This document shows positions 8,052 to 16,675 of a stretch of DNA of 64,000 bases, piece by piece. The DNA is from Verrucomicrobiales bacterium (GTDB lineage Bacteria > Verrucomicrobiota > Verrucomicrobiia > Verrucomicrobiales > DEV007). A program made the position numbers and the translations under genes. The DNA is taken from NCBI GenBank assembly GCA_029213065.1, contig JARGPH010000002.1, forward strand, positions 275,161-339,160, in the 5' to 3' direction. The notes under the pieces are model-generated. The model ran no database searches. It was not told where the DNA came from and was given only the letters and a program-made list of their open reading frames with translations. Numbering within the stretch: the first letter of the stretch is position 1; each line of letters starts with the position of its first letter.

Positions 8052-9869
8052 TCAGTCTTTTGCAGGAGTCGGCCCAGCAGTGAGCCAGACTCCCTGTCTC
8101 CCGGATTCAGAATCGAGCTCCGGTGCGGTTGAGATGTCCGAGGTGCGATACTCGAACAGGCGAAGCTGATCCAGTTCGGACTCGATTCGGTCAAAGGCGA
8201 CTTCAGTACCGTTTCGTGAACCTTTTCCGGATACGGGCGAGGCAGTGATGATGTATCGGGGGGCGCGCCGCTCGGTGGCTCGATGCAGTGCCTCGAACTG
8301 GTCAATGAGTTTGTAGAGCCGGACGCGATCTCCTTTGCCCTTCGACGACACCTTTGCCGTGCCCGGCTCAAACTCGATAGTGGTGGCGTCGATCTCGCGC
8401 TTCAGATCGAGCATTCTTTGATCGGTATCGTCATTCAAGCCTGAGAAATCGACAGCGCGGCCGGAGAATATTCTACCGTCCCTGGCCATTTCGTGAATGA
8501 GTTGCCGCTGCTGATGGGTCACGGTCCCCGAAATTTTCCATCCCCCCTCATCGTGCCGGACATCGATCCTCTCTCTTGCGGGATCGAAACGTTCGTAAAA
8601 GAGTTCCTTCGTGAGGTGATCAATCAGCTCGAAAGCGGAGTTCATCGATGCGCGCTGTTCGCCGTAGGAGGCCTCAACGGTTTCGGCGAGATCGAGGTGC
8701 TCCCGGCGCGTCGCGAGCGAGTTGATCTCCTCCCTCAAATCATATTCCCGCAGTGCGACGATCGCGGGATTCGCTGAATGATAGGGCGTTGACTCAAACG
8801 CGATCTTCGTGACCGTCTCTCCCTTCTCCGCGAGAATCTCCGCAGCATCCCGAGCGAGCGGATCCTGAAGTAAAGTGAGGGATTTCGAGTTGAAAAGTGA
8901 ACGTTCCTCCTGAATGACTTCGATCCCGGGAGTTGCCTTGAGGTGATCGAGACTTCGTTGCCAGGTGAATTCACTATGCAGATTGAAGACGATGAAACCC
9001 AGGGAGGCGATTGCCAGGGTTCCTGCGGCGAAGCGTGAGAGCCACTTACTCTTCTTATCGGAGTCAGGTGAGCGATTCCCGAGGAGAAGCGTTTCGAGCG
9101 TGGGCGCGGATGAGGCGTCTCTCCCTTCCCCATCCGGACCGCATTCCGGTGATGTCTCAGAGGCCGATTCGCCGGCTTCGATCACTTCCCGCATCTTCCT
9201 GCGAAACTGTTTTGGTGCTGTTCCCGATCCCAGTGCGGCTAGAATCGTCTTCTGCCCTGTTTCCACGGAAATAGGCTGCTCATCGAAGAAGAGTTGTCCC
9301 GGCTCTGCCGGTCTCTTCTCCAACCCATCGAGCGATTCCCTCTCGAGTGAGGTTCTGACATGTTCCTGAATCGCACTGAGCATCCCGGCGCTGATATCGG
9401 TATTGAGAGGCTTGTCGGTGAGCCAGGCGACCTGCTGCAACAAATTTGCACTCTCCGCGTCAATGAGCAGAATCTGGTCTGCCTCATATTTGGCAGTCTT
9501 CCCTGCCCCGCCTTTTCCAAAGATCCGGCTGGTGATTCTATTTCGAAACAGTTCCCTGAAATAGAGTCTGATCGCGGGACCGATTACAGGATAGAGCGCT
9601 GAAGAGAGTTCCTGCTGGTCTTTTTCGGCACTCTGTTTGACCGCTTCGAGAAGCGGTTGCTGCAATGAGGCAATCAGTTCCTTCGAGGCGCAGGAATGAC
9701 TCTCAGCGAGAGCTTTAGGTAATTGCGCCCCGAGATAACTCGCGGCGGACACCTCATTGAGACGTCCTTCCAGATTGGACAGAGCATGATGCTCTTCCGA
9801 GAAAACAAGGTCTTTGAAACGTTGCATTTCGGAGTTCATCCGTGACTGCGAAGGCTCAGTTGTCGACAT
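8052..9869 (-). CDS. Membrane protein with cytosolic N-domain, one TM, BON-like and OmpA-like C-terminal domains
   Basis: The protein has 605 residues and no signal peptide. A cytosolic N-terminal region comes first (about 15-230; FKDLVFSEE at 18-26, ALYPVIGPAI at 91-100, ILLIDAESANLLQQV near 133-147, MLSAIQEHV near 163-171). A variable acidic linker leads to one membrane helix at about 278-297. Outside the membrane there is a BON-like segment (PGIEVIQEE, then LTLLQDPLARD). The C-terminal region is OmpA-like (about 470-590; IEFEPGTAKVSS), which could bind peptidoglycan although the usual binding residues are not clear. From memory the arrangement resembles an uncharacterised OmpA-family protein found in diverse Gram-negatives and encoded beside a coiled-coil gene, as here. 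Residues 119-125 spell KGGAGKT, a match to a ParA-type deviant Walker A. The coiled-coil partner lies 21 bp upstream. Confidence 0.72.
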   Translation of the reverse strand: MSTTEPSQSRMNSEMQRFKDLVFSEEHHALSNLEGRLNEVSAASYLGAQLPKALAESHSCASKELIASLQQPLLEAVKQSAEKDQQELSSALYPVIGPAIRLYFRELFRNRITSRIFGKGGAGKTAKYEADQILLIDAESANLLQQVAWLTDKPLNTDISAGMLSAIQEHVRTSLERESLDGLEKRPAEPGQLFFDEQPISVETGQKTILAALGSGTAPKQFRRKMREVIEAGESASETSPECGPDGEGRDASSAPTLETLLLGNRSPDSDKKSKWLSRFAAGTLAIASLGFIVFNLHSEFTWQRSLDHLKATPGIEVIQEERSLFNSKSLTLLQDPLARDAAEILAEKGETVTKIAFESTPYHSANPAIVALREYDLREEINSLATRREHLDLAETVEASYGEQRASMNSAFELIDHLTKELFYERFDPARERIDVRHDEGGWKISGTVTHQQRQLIHEMARDGRIFSGRAVDFSGLNDDTDQRMLDLKREIDATTIEFEPGTAKVSSKGKGDRVRLYKLIDQFEALHRATERRAPRYIITASPVSGKGSRNGTEVAFDRIESELDQLRLFEYRTSDISTAPELDSESGRQGVWLTAGPTPAKD

Positions 9870-9890
9870 GAGAAAACGGGAATGGATCGT

Positions 9891-10490
9891 CTAGCCGTGA
9901 AGTTCCACTGAACCATCCTGTGAGGGATTCTCATGAGGCGGGTCAATCTCACGGGTCTGGTATTTCATCCCCAGGTCGATGAGGAATCCGCTCAGGTCGC
10001 TGCGATGCGCGGCGCTGGCGGAAAGCTTTTCAATCTCGGCGTTCATCCGCTTATTGAGTTCATCCCGAATGGAATCAATCTCTGATCTCAAACAATCAAC
10101 CTGCTCTTTCAGTTCTTCACGGGATTTGCTACCCAACTGATCAATCGAGGAATGAAGCTCCCCCGCCTTCTCATCGCATTTTGAGTCGAGCGCTCCCACG
10201 ACATCGTTCATGCTGTTAAGATCGAACTTCCGGTTCTCGACCTCGCTCCGCAAGCGATCATCGAGGGACAGCATAGGAGCACTGAGAGCGCCAATCTCCG
10301 CTTTGACGAACTGATGAATCGAGTCCATGCGACCATTCATCCTCTCCTCGACTCGTTTCATCGCTTCATGAAGCGATTTCTCAAGCCTATCGAACCGATC
10401 ATCGATTTCCTGATTTCTCTTTCCGAAGAGAAGATCACGAACCGCATCCATGCTATTGGCATCCTCCCGGGACGTATTTTCAGAGTTCAT
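9891..10490 (-). CDS. Coiled-coil partner protein of the OmpA-like protein
   Basis: The protein has 199 residues and is soluble, with no signal peptide or membrane helix. Most of it (about 25-155) has heptad periodicity rich in E, K, R and L, indicating a long coiled coil. The N-terminal VRDLLFGKRNQEI (17-29) resembles FKDLVFSEEHHAL at the same place in the downstream OmpA-like protein. A conserved-looking patch, SDLSGFLIDLGMKYQ, lies at 164-178 before a disordered tail. The gene starts just after a very AT-rich stretch and runs into the OmpA-like gene, so the two are probably co-transcribed. A cytosolic scaffold or regulator of that membrane protein is an inference. I know of no established function. 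Confidence 0.65.
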   Translation of the reverse strand: MNSENTSREDANSMDAVRDLLFGKRNQEIDDRFDRLEKSLHEAMKRVEERMNGRMDSIHQFVKAEIGALSAPMLSLDDRLRSEVENRKFDLNSMNDVVGALDSKCDEKAGELHSSIDQLGSKSREELKEQVDCLRSEIDSIRDELNKRMNAEIEKLSASAAHRSDLSGFLIDLGMKYQTREIDPPHENPSQDGSVELHG

Positions 10491-10545
10491 ACTCTAAAAA
10501 TATATTATAATTTCTATAATTATCAATATTAATTATATATCAGGC
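10491..10545 (-). promoter_or_regulatory. AT-rich leader/promoter region for the coiled-coil/OmpA-like pair
   Basis: About 55 bases of nearly pure A/T lie directly upstream of the coiled-coil start codon, in otherwise GC-rich sequence. On the minus strand they contain a perfect TATAAT about 13 bases before the ATG, with a weak TTAATA 17 bases upstream of it, and short self-complementary AATTAT tracts. A promoter is likely. The exact elements are uncertain, and the TATAAT would leave a very short leader. Confidence 0.45.
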
Positions 10546-10567
10546 AGTCCGAGAGCGAAATCACTAC

Positions 10568-11344
10568 CTATTCCTCATTGTCGATCCAGTTTCGAACCAT
10601 CGCGTGGACTTTCGCAGTCCTGCCCATGTAATGATCCATTGAATAATCAATCGCAGCGAGACGGATATGTCTTTTTGATTCTTCATTATTACCCATCGCC
10701 TCATAGTAAAGGCCTAGATACAAATGCGCGTAGCAAAGGTGGTTTCTTTCCCGTTCTGAGAGGACGCCATCGCTATCCGGTGCGGCGGCGGAGAGAACAT
10801 CTTCGACCTTAGCCCGGCCCGCAAAGAGGTCGTGAACTTCTTTCATTGGCACACGGGAATCCCGCTCGATCGGGATAAGCTCTTCCTGAGCCTCCTCGAT
10901 ATTGCCCCCTGGTGCCCGCACCGCGCAGAGGAAATGCCAGACTGCGTTTTCGACATCCTGCGTATTCACCGTTTGGTGACGCTCAAACTGTTCCTTTCCT
11001 TTTTGGTATTCTTCCGCGTAATAATAGGAAAGTCCCCTTTGCCAGTGATAGGGATCCTGAGAGGGTTCCAGCTCAATCACTTCGTCAAAGTCAGCGATCG
11101 ATCCTTTGATGTCGGCCTCGAAAAAACGGGACTCTCCCCTTCGCTGTAGCGCACTCAGCCTGATCTGCCCCGCCTCTGTTTCCGCAACGGCGCCCTCGGT
11201 AAGGCGGATCGCTTCATCGTAGTTGCCGGAGCGATAAGCTGTCGCGATCGCCGCAATATCTGCCTTCTTCGCAGTCTGCGAGACGGCAGAGGTAATCGTT
11301 GAAAGCGCGAAAAGAAAAACGCCAAGGCGGAGGTGCTGAATCAT
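10568..11344 (-). CDS. Secreted TPR-repeat protein
   Basis: The protein has 258 residues. A signal peptide (about 1-23, ending TSAVSQ) precedes at least three tetratricopeptide repeats (AYRSGNYDEAIRLTEGAV near 35, GSIADFDEVIELEP, YAEEYQKGKEQFERH), then a linker and a further TPR-like pair around LCYAHLYLGLYYEAMGN. The overall pattern is NlpI-like. The start at 11344 was chosen because it opens directly on the signal peptide; an in-frame ATG five codons upstream is less likely. The gene lies upstream of the coiled-coil/OmpA-like pair on the same strand, but an AT-rich gap separates them. It is probably a periplasmic scaffold. Its function is unknown. Confidence 0.7.
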   Translation of the reverse strand: MIQHLRLGVFLFALSTITSAVSQTAKKADIAAIATAYRSGNYDEAIRLTEGAVAETEAGQIRLSALQRRGESRFFEADIKGSIADFDEVIELEPSQDPYHWQRGLSYYYAEEYQKGKEQFERHQTVNTQDVENAVWHFLCAVRAPGGNIEEAQEELIPIERDSRVPMKEVHDLFAGRAKVEDVLSAAAPDSDGVLSERERNHLCYAHLYLGLYYEAMGNNEESKRHIRLAAIDYSMDHYMGRTAKVHAMVRNWIDNEE

Positions 11345-11422
11345 GGTTTCAGCATCCACGAAAAACGGGAGCCCGTAAAGAGCTCCCGTTTCCGAAATCG
11401 TGTAAGTTGAAGTCGCTTCCGA

Positions 11423-12865
11423 CTACAGCTTGAGATCCCAACCTTCGCGATACTCGCGCTTGATGAGCTTCGCTGCTTCAGGAGTATTCGGAGAACTGAG
11501 TGTCTCCGTATCCCATTCAACCTTCTTGTTGAGGCGAACCGCGAGGTTTCCGAGGAGAACCATCTCAGTAAACGGTCCGCTGTGAGCGAACTTCGACTGG
11601 GGAAGTGACGGATCACCTGCCTTGATCGCATCGTAGAACTCCTTGTGCGGGTCTTCGTCGCGTGAACGTGGGATCGAAGGCTCGGGAAAATCAAACCCGT
11701 CGACAAGGTTGCCGGGCTTAACGACCCAGTTGTCTTTGCCGCGATTGAACCAGACTTTTCCTTTTGAACCGATGACGACACAGCCGTAGCCGCCTTTTTC
11801 ATCGCTGCCGAAGCCTTCAGTGATTTCTTCCGGAGGAAGATTGCGTTCGCGGATTTTGCCACCGTCGATTGAACTCTCGAGAGCCCATTTTTCAGGATTG
11901 AAGACCGCATCTTTGTAGCCGTCGTACCAGACATACTTGACCGGTGGTTTCTCGCCGCGCTTGGGAAACTGATATTCGATCGTCGCCCAGGTCGGAGGGG
12001 AAAGTTCGCTTTGAGCGCCACGACCGTCAGCGCTCACGGCACTCACACTCGTAGGGGCACCGAGATCAGCGGCCCAGAAGCTCATGTCCATGATGTGACA
12101 GGCCATGTCACCGAGCGCACCGGTTCCGAAGTCCCAGTAACCACGCCATTTGAAAGGAGCAATCTTCGAGCTGTATTCGCGGAAAGGTGCCGGCCCGATC
12201 CAGAGATCCCAGTTCACGTGCTTCGGTGCTTCTTCCGCTTCGGGCCACTCAGGAATTCCCTGTGGCCAGATCGGACGGTTCGTCCAGGCGTGCACTTCCT
12301 GGACATCACCGATCAAACCGGCACGAATGAGCTCCACCATGCGGCGCATGTGGTTCTCGGAGTGCGCCTGATTACCCATCTGAGTGACGACTCCGGTTTT
12401 CTCTGCGAGCTCCGTGAGCATCCGGGCTTCCCAAATGCCGTGTGTGAGTGGCTTCTGACAGTAGACCGCGCAGTCCTTTTTCATCGCGGCAACAGCAGCG
12501 TGTGCGTGAACGTGGTCAGGAGTGGAAATCGTGACCGCGTCGATCTTGTCGCCCTCGGCTTCGATCATCTCGCGCCAGTCTTCGAAAAACTTCGCATCGG
12601 GAAAGTCACCGCGGGTCTTCGTCCATCCGCCACCCATGTTCGGGTATTTGTCAGTGTTAACAATGTCACAAAGGTGTGTTACCTGGAATCCGGCACCGGC
12701 CGAATTGGCGATATCACTGGCGCCTTTTCCGGAGGTTCCGATTCCGGCGAGAGTGATCTTGTCGTTCGCGCCGAATACACGGCTCGGGACGACTTGGAAA
12801 TTGAAAGCAGCAGCTGCGGCAGCGGCCCCTTTTACGAATGTTCTGCGGGTAGGTGATTTTTCCAT
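11423..12865 (-). CDS. Tat-exported Gfo/Idh/MocA family oxidoreductase
   Basis: The protein has 480 residues and begins with a twin-arginine signal (SPTRRTFVKG at 4-13, then an alanine run), so it is exported already folded. A Rossmann fold follows, with the dinucleotide-binding turn AGIGTSGKG at about 40-48. The family EKP motif appears as YCQKPL. Later come FRWRG-type substrate-domain residues and a C-terminal alpha/beta domain. Family members are NAD(P)-dependent sugar, inositol or glycoside-oxidising enzymes with a tightly bound cofactor. Exported versions are common in PVC bacteria. The start at 12865 was chosen over the longer frame (to 12922) because it places the RR motif at the N-terminus. 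The neighbours are unrelated, so no pathway can be assigned. Confidence 0.88.
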   Translation of the reverse strand: MEKSPTRRTFVKGAAAAAAAFNFQVVPSRVFGANDKITLAGIGTSGKGASDIANSAGAGFQVTHLCDIVNTDKYPNMGGGWTKTRGDFPDAKFFEDWREMIEAEGDKIDAVTISTPDHVHAHAAVAAMKKDCAVYCQKPLTHGIWEARMLTELAEKTGVVTQMGNQAHSENHMRRMVELIRAGLIGDVQEVHAWTNRPIWPQGIPEWPEAEEAPKHVNWDLWIGPAPFREYSSKIAPFKWRGYWDFGTGALGDMACHIMDMSFWAADLGAPTSVSAVSADGRGAQSELSPPTWATIEYQFPKRGEKPPVKYVWYDGYKDAVFNPEKWALESSIDGGKIRERNLPPEEITEGFGSDEKGGYGCVVIGSKGKVWFNRGKDNWVVKPGNLVDGFDFPEPSIPRSRDEDPHKEFYDAIKAGDPSLPQSKFAHSGPFTEMVLLGNLAVRLNKKVEWDTETLSSPNTPEAAKLIKREYREGWDLKL

Positions 12866-12966
12866 GGAATCAATGATGTCCCGGATTTTCCGGGAAGGTA
12901 ATGGTAAGACACTTTCCCCCATTTCAGCAACGCCGGATTCCCGTGAAAATTGACCGGCAAACGGGT

Positions 12967-14292
12967 TTACGCCGGTGTCTCCTCAACGAAGAGTTGCTCC
13001 CCTTCGGACTTCGCAACCACGATCGCTCCGCAGGAGTCGCTGAAGATGTTTACCGCGGTGCGCGTCATGTCGAGAGGTCGATCCACTGCGAGGATCAAAC
13101 CGATCACCACCTCAGCGTTCGGAATGCCCACGTTGTGGACGATGATGGTGATCGCGACGAGACTCGCCGAGGGAATTCCGGCGACTCCGATACTGGTCAG
13201 GAGGGCCAGCATCACGACCATAAACTGGGTCGTCAGCGCCATTTCAAAGTTCAATACTTGAGCAACAAACATCACCGCGACACACTCATAAAGCGCTGTC
13301 CCGTCCATGTTTACCGTGGCCCCGAGAGGAAGCACGAAGCTGGTGACCCGATTGGAAACGCCGGCACCTTCGTGGAGCCCCCGCATCGTCACGGGAAGTG
13401 TCGTCGAACTCGATGCGGTGGAGAAAGCGGTCAGTAGCGCATTGCGCATCGCATAAAAGTGCTTTCTCGGGCTGACCCCTCCCATGGTCTTGAGAATGAT
13501 CGGCATGACGACGAGCATGTGGATGAGGAGCGCTGCGAGGACGACGAGAAAATATTTGCCCAGCAAGAGGACTATTGGCAATCCGGTCTGCGCAGTGGTT
13601 TCAGCAACGAGGCCGAAAACCCCGATCGGAGCGAGCCACATGACCCAGTTCGTGATGAGGAGGGACAGTTCGTTGAGTCCCTCGAAAAATCCGAGAACGG
13701 CGTCGCGACCACTGTTACTGATGAAGATCAATCCGATTCCGGTGAGCAGGCTGACGAAGATGAGCGACAACATTTTGTTGTTCGATCCGAAGGCTTCGAA
13801 CACGTTCTGGGGGATCATTCGAATGAAGAGGTCCCTCACTGCGTCGAGTCCACCTGTCTGGCCCTGCAGCTTTCCGGCAACACGGCCTTTGTATTCCTCT
13901 GCATTGGTTTCGATCTGTTGCTGAATCGCCGCATTCGGTTTTCCGTCGACGAGTCCCGGTTTAAAGACGTTTACCACGGTGAGTCCGATCAAAATCGCAA
14001 TGAGACTGGTGAGAGCGTAGTAGCCAATCGTTTTGAAGCCGAGTCTCGCGAACCCGTCGGTTTTCCCGAGGCCGGCGATACCCACGACAATGGAAGTGAA
14101 GACGAGCGGAACGATCACCATCTTCAACAGATTCATGAAAATGGTCCCGATGTAGTCAAAAACAGAAATCAGAGAATTCCCTAATGCGTTGAACTCCATC
14201 GGGTCCGTGGAAACCACGCAAGTGGCATTGATCACGGCTCCGGTGATCAGAGCGAAAATCATTGCGAAAAGGATCCATTGCCACGGTTTCAT
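12967..14292 (-). CDS. Dicarboxylate/amino acid:cation symporter (DAACS family)
   Basis: The inner-membrane carrier has 441 residues, the usual length. It imports glutamate, aspartate or C4-dicarboxylates with Na+ or H+. Multiple membrane helices are visible. The family signature is complete: the serine-rich hairpin SSSTTLPVT, the unwound NMDGTALYE motif in the helix-7 position, and the second hairpin with GIPSASLVAITIIV. Substrate choice between glutamate and dicarboxylate cannot be decided by eye. The gene stands alone between the oxidoreductase and dnaB. The minus-strand leader holds a GGAGG 15 bases before the start codon, too far to be a normal ribosome site. Confidence 0.9.
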   Translation of the reverse strand: MKPWQWILFAMIFALITGAVINATCVVSTDPMEFNALGNSLISVFDYIGTIFMNLLKMVIVPLVFTSIVVGIAGLGKTDGFARLGFKTIGYYALTSLIAILIGLTVVNVFKPGLVDGKPNAAIQQQIETNAEEYKGRVAGKLQGQTGGLDAVRDLFIRMIPQNVFEAFGSNNKMLSLIFVSLLTGIGLIFISNSGRDAVLGFFEGLNELSLLITNWVMWLAPIGVFGLVAETTAQTGLPIVLLLGKYFLVVLAALLIHMLVVMPIILKTMGGVSPRKHFYAMRNALLTAFSTASSSTTLPVTMRGLHEGAGVSNRVTSFVLPLGATVNMDGTALYECVAVMFVAQVLNFEMALTTQFMVVMLALLTSIGVAGIPSASLVAITIIVHNVGIPNAEVVIGLILAVDRPLDMTRTAVNIFSDSCGAIVVAKSEGEQLFVEETPA

Positions 14293-14496
14293 AAGTCGAA
14301 TTGTCTACCTCCGGAGACGTCCCGTGTCGAGCAAACAGGCCAACAAATTCAGGATTTATTTTCCGACTTCTCTCTTCTTTGTCCTTCTGTTAGTCACTCT
14401 TAATGGTTTTGCCCGTGATGCAGGCATAGAAGCACACAGTGAGATCAGCTGAAAAGATAAGGATAATGAAAAAGATAAAGCAACCTGACGGAGTGA

Positions 14497-15990
14497 CTAC
14501 TCTCCGTCGACCTTCGCGCGGTTGTCGAAGCGCATGAACTCCTTGTGGAAGGTCAGTGGAACTTCACCGGTGGGGCCGTTACGCTGTTTGGCGATGATGA
14601 ACTCGGCCTCGCCCCATTTGCTCTCTCTGTCGTCCTCGTCGTCGGCGTAAACCTCGGCACGCATGAGAAGGCCAATAAGGTCGGCATCCTGCTCAATCGA
14701 TCCAGATTCCCGAAGGTCACTCATTCGAGGCTTACCACCACGGGAATCAGGGTTACGGTTCAACTGAGCCAAAACGATAATGGGAATGTGGAGCTCTTTG
14801 GCGATTCCCTTCAAGCCACCGGAAATCTCCGCAACCTCCTTCTCTCGACCGTCTTTACGGGCCGTCTCAGGTGATTTGAGGAGCTGCAGGTAATCCACTG
14901 CGATCAAGCCGATATCGTGCTGCTGTTTGAGTCGGCGGGCTTTCGCCTGCAATTCGTTAATCGTCAACCCCGGTGTGTCATCGATCCAAATGGGAGCTTC
15001 GGCGAGTTGCCCTGCGACCGTCATCAGCTTGGGAAAGTCAGTTTTGGAAAGGAATCCCCCCCGCAACTTCTGCATCTGCACTTTTGCGCGGGAACACAAT
15101 ACCCGCTGAACCAGTGATTCGCAGCTCATCTCCAAACTGAAGACAGCGGTGGCAACCGGGTTGTCCTTTCGAATCGAAATGTTCTCGATAATGTTCATCG
15201 CGAACGACGTTTTACCCATCGAGGGGCGGGCCGCGATCACGATCATTTCACCGCCGTGGAAACCATTCGTCATCTCATCGAGATCGTCGAATCCACTCAT
15301 GACTCCGGCAGACTGTCCTCCTTCGCCGTTATACATGTCGTCAATCGACTGGATGACATTGAGGACGTGGACTTTCATTTCCTCGATCCCCTTTTCCTGT
15401 TCGGTTTCGTCACGGATCTTGAGAACGCTTTTCTCAACGGAGTCGAGGAACTCTGGAGCGCTCTCCGGTCCGTCGTAGGCGCGGGCAATGCACTCGGTGC
15501 AATCCTGGATGACGCGCCGGAGGATGAATTTTTCTTTCAGGAAATCCGCGTAATCTTCAAAGAGCGCAGTTGTGGGCACATCGTCGAGCAGGTCGGCAAG
15601 AGTCTTTGGCCCCCCGACAGCATCGAGCTGCTCTTTGGAATCGAGCTCAGTGGTGAGGACGATGAGGTCGAGCTTGCCTTCGGGACGGGTTTTGTAGAGG
15701 TGGAGGAGTGCTTCGTAGATGATACGGTGCGCCGGGATGTAGAAGTAGCCCGGGTTCATCTTCTCAATTGCTTTCGGAATGATCAGGCTCGGATCCAGCA
15801 GCATACAGGAAAGGGCAGCCCGCTCGGCGTCGGCGTTGACCGGCATCGATTTGAGGCTGTTTTCAGCATTGGACGAGTAATCGTCATCGCCGCCTCTTTT
15901 GAATTTTTTATTCTTTCCGGGACCTTTGCGGAGAGAATTGTCGTCTCCACCATAGAACGGTTTGGAGTCTTTTGAAGAGAAGTCGGCCAT
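14497..15990 (-). CDS. dnaB: Replicative DNA helicase DnaB
   Basis: The protein has 497 residues. It is the hexameric 5'-3' helicase that unwinds DNA at the replication fork and recruits primase. The N-terminal DnaB domain starts near residue 50 (NADAERAALSCMLLDP). The RecA-like motor domain has the Walker A ARPSMGKTSFAMN, the Walker B region IAVDYLQLL, the IIVLAQLNR stretch and RESGSIEQDADLI. About 48 residues precede the usual beginning of the family; they are lysine-, glycine- and aspartate-rich and probably disordered. The start at 15990 (MADFSS) was preferred to the longer frame. rplI lies upstream on the same strand, but a strong hairpin terminator stands between them. Confidence 0.95.
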   Translation of the reverse strand: MADFSSKDSKPFYGGDDNSLRKGPGKNKKFKRGGDDDYSSNAENSLKSMPVNADAERAALSCMLLDPSLIIPKAIEKMNPGYFYIPAHRIIYEALLHLYKTRPEGKLDLIVLTTELDSKEQLDAVGGPKTLADLLDDVPTTALFEDYADFLKEKFILRRVIQDCTECIARAYDGPESAPEFLDSVEKSVLKIRDETEQEKGIEEMKVHVLNVIQSIDDMYNGEGGQSAGVMSGFDDLDEMTNGFHGGEMIVIAARPSMGKTSFAMNIIENISIRKDNPVATAVFSLEMSCESLVQRVLCSRAKVQMQKLRGGFLSKTDFPKLMTVAGQLAEAPIWIDDTPGLTINELQAKARRLKQQHDIGLIAVDYLQLLKSPETARKDGREKEVAEISGGLKGIAKELHIPIIVLAQLNRNPDSRGGKPRMSDLRESGSIEQDADLIGLLMRAEVYADDEDDRESKWGEAEFIIAKQRNGPTGEVPLTFHKEFMRFDNRAKVDGE

Positions 15991-16048
15991 GGAGCAGGAG
16001 TGGTGTTTGTGTTGGGAACTTGGGAGGGCTGCCGTTTTCCGTGCGTAC

Positions 16049-16083
16049 AAAAAAAGGCGGGTATGCTATCTAAGCAACCCGCC
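16049..16083 (-). terminator. Rho-independent terminator after rplI
   Basis: On the minus strand GGCGGGT and ACCCGCC (16077-16083 and 16056-16062) form a 7-bp GC-rich stem with a 14-base loop. A run of seven T (16055-16049) follows directly. It lies 60 bp after the rplI stop codon and before dnaB, so it should uncouple the two genes at least partly. Confidence 0.85.
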
Positions 16084-16142
16084 TCCGTTTCGCAAAGTGA
16101 TTCGATCAGGAACTGACCAAAATCACTATTTTCGATCTGAAA

Positions 16143-16637
16143 TCAGTCTTCTGACTCTTCTTTCGATGCTTCACCATCTGCATCCGCAGCAAGAACCCGC
16201 AAAGTGATTCCGGCTTCGACGTCAGCGTGAAGTTTCACAGGGATGTCATAGCTGCCGAGAGTCTTGATTGGCTTGTCGAGAAGGATCTGGTGACGATCGA
16301 TTTCGAGTTTGCTCTTCTCAGCGATGAGAGCGGCGATATCAGCAGTGGTAACAGAACCAAATGCTTTTCCACCCTGACCCATTGAGAGTTCGAGAGAAAG
16401 ACGGAGCTTTTTGAGCTTGGTTGCTGTGTTCTCAGCGTCAGCGCGTTCCTCGGCTTCGCGCTTCGCACGAACTTCCTGGAGTTGCTGGAGATGACGGAGG
16501 TTTGCACGAGTTGCCTCGTAGGCTCGTCCCTGCGGAAGCAGGAAGTTGCGCGCAAACCCACGCTTTACCTTGACCACGTCGGCCTCGGAGCCGAGTCCTT
16601 CGATCTTTTGTTTTAAAATTACTTCTACAGTTGCCAT
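16143..16637 (-). CDS. rplI: 50S ribosomal protein L9
   Basis: The protein has 164 residues and binds domain V of 23S rRNA at the base of the L1 stalk. The N-terminal domain is typical: VEVILKQKIEGLGSEADVVKVKRGFARNFLLP begins at residue 4 of the protein, with the family GxARNxLxP core (here GFARNFLLP). The long connecting helix (about 40-75) and the C-terminal domain follow. The acidic C-terminal tail (EASKEESED) is slightly longer than in many homologues. Usual operon partners rpsF, ssb and rpsR are absent. The gene has its own likely promoter and a strong terminator. Confidence 0.95.
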   Translation of the reverse strand: MATVEVILKQKIEGLGSEADVVKVKRGFARNFLLPQGRAYEATRANLRHLQQLQEVRAKREAEERADAENTATKLKKLRLSLELSMGQGGKAFGSVTTADIAALIAEKSKLEIDRHQILLDKPIKTLGSYDIPVKLHADVEAGITLRVLAADADGEASKEESED

Positions 16638-16675
16638 TGTAAGCGTGAGTTTTTCGGTACAGAAAAAGAGCGGGA

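Noticed and set aside
12011-12856. 281-residue plus-strand frame inside the Gfo/Idh/MocA gene
   Set aside because: It is antisense to a well-supported oxidoreductase and has no family pattern.
13459-14184. 241-residue acidic plus-strand frame
   Set aside because: It is antisense to the symporter gene, and its composition mirrors reversed membrane-helix codons.
14331-14452. Short GTG-initiated frame with a signal-like hydrophobic segment in the dnaB/symporter gap
   Set aside because: About 40 residues with no conserved pattern and no other supporting feature.
15256-15975. 239-residue plus-strand frame
   Set aside because: It is antisense to dnaB and has no recognisable domain.
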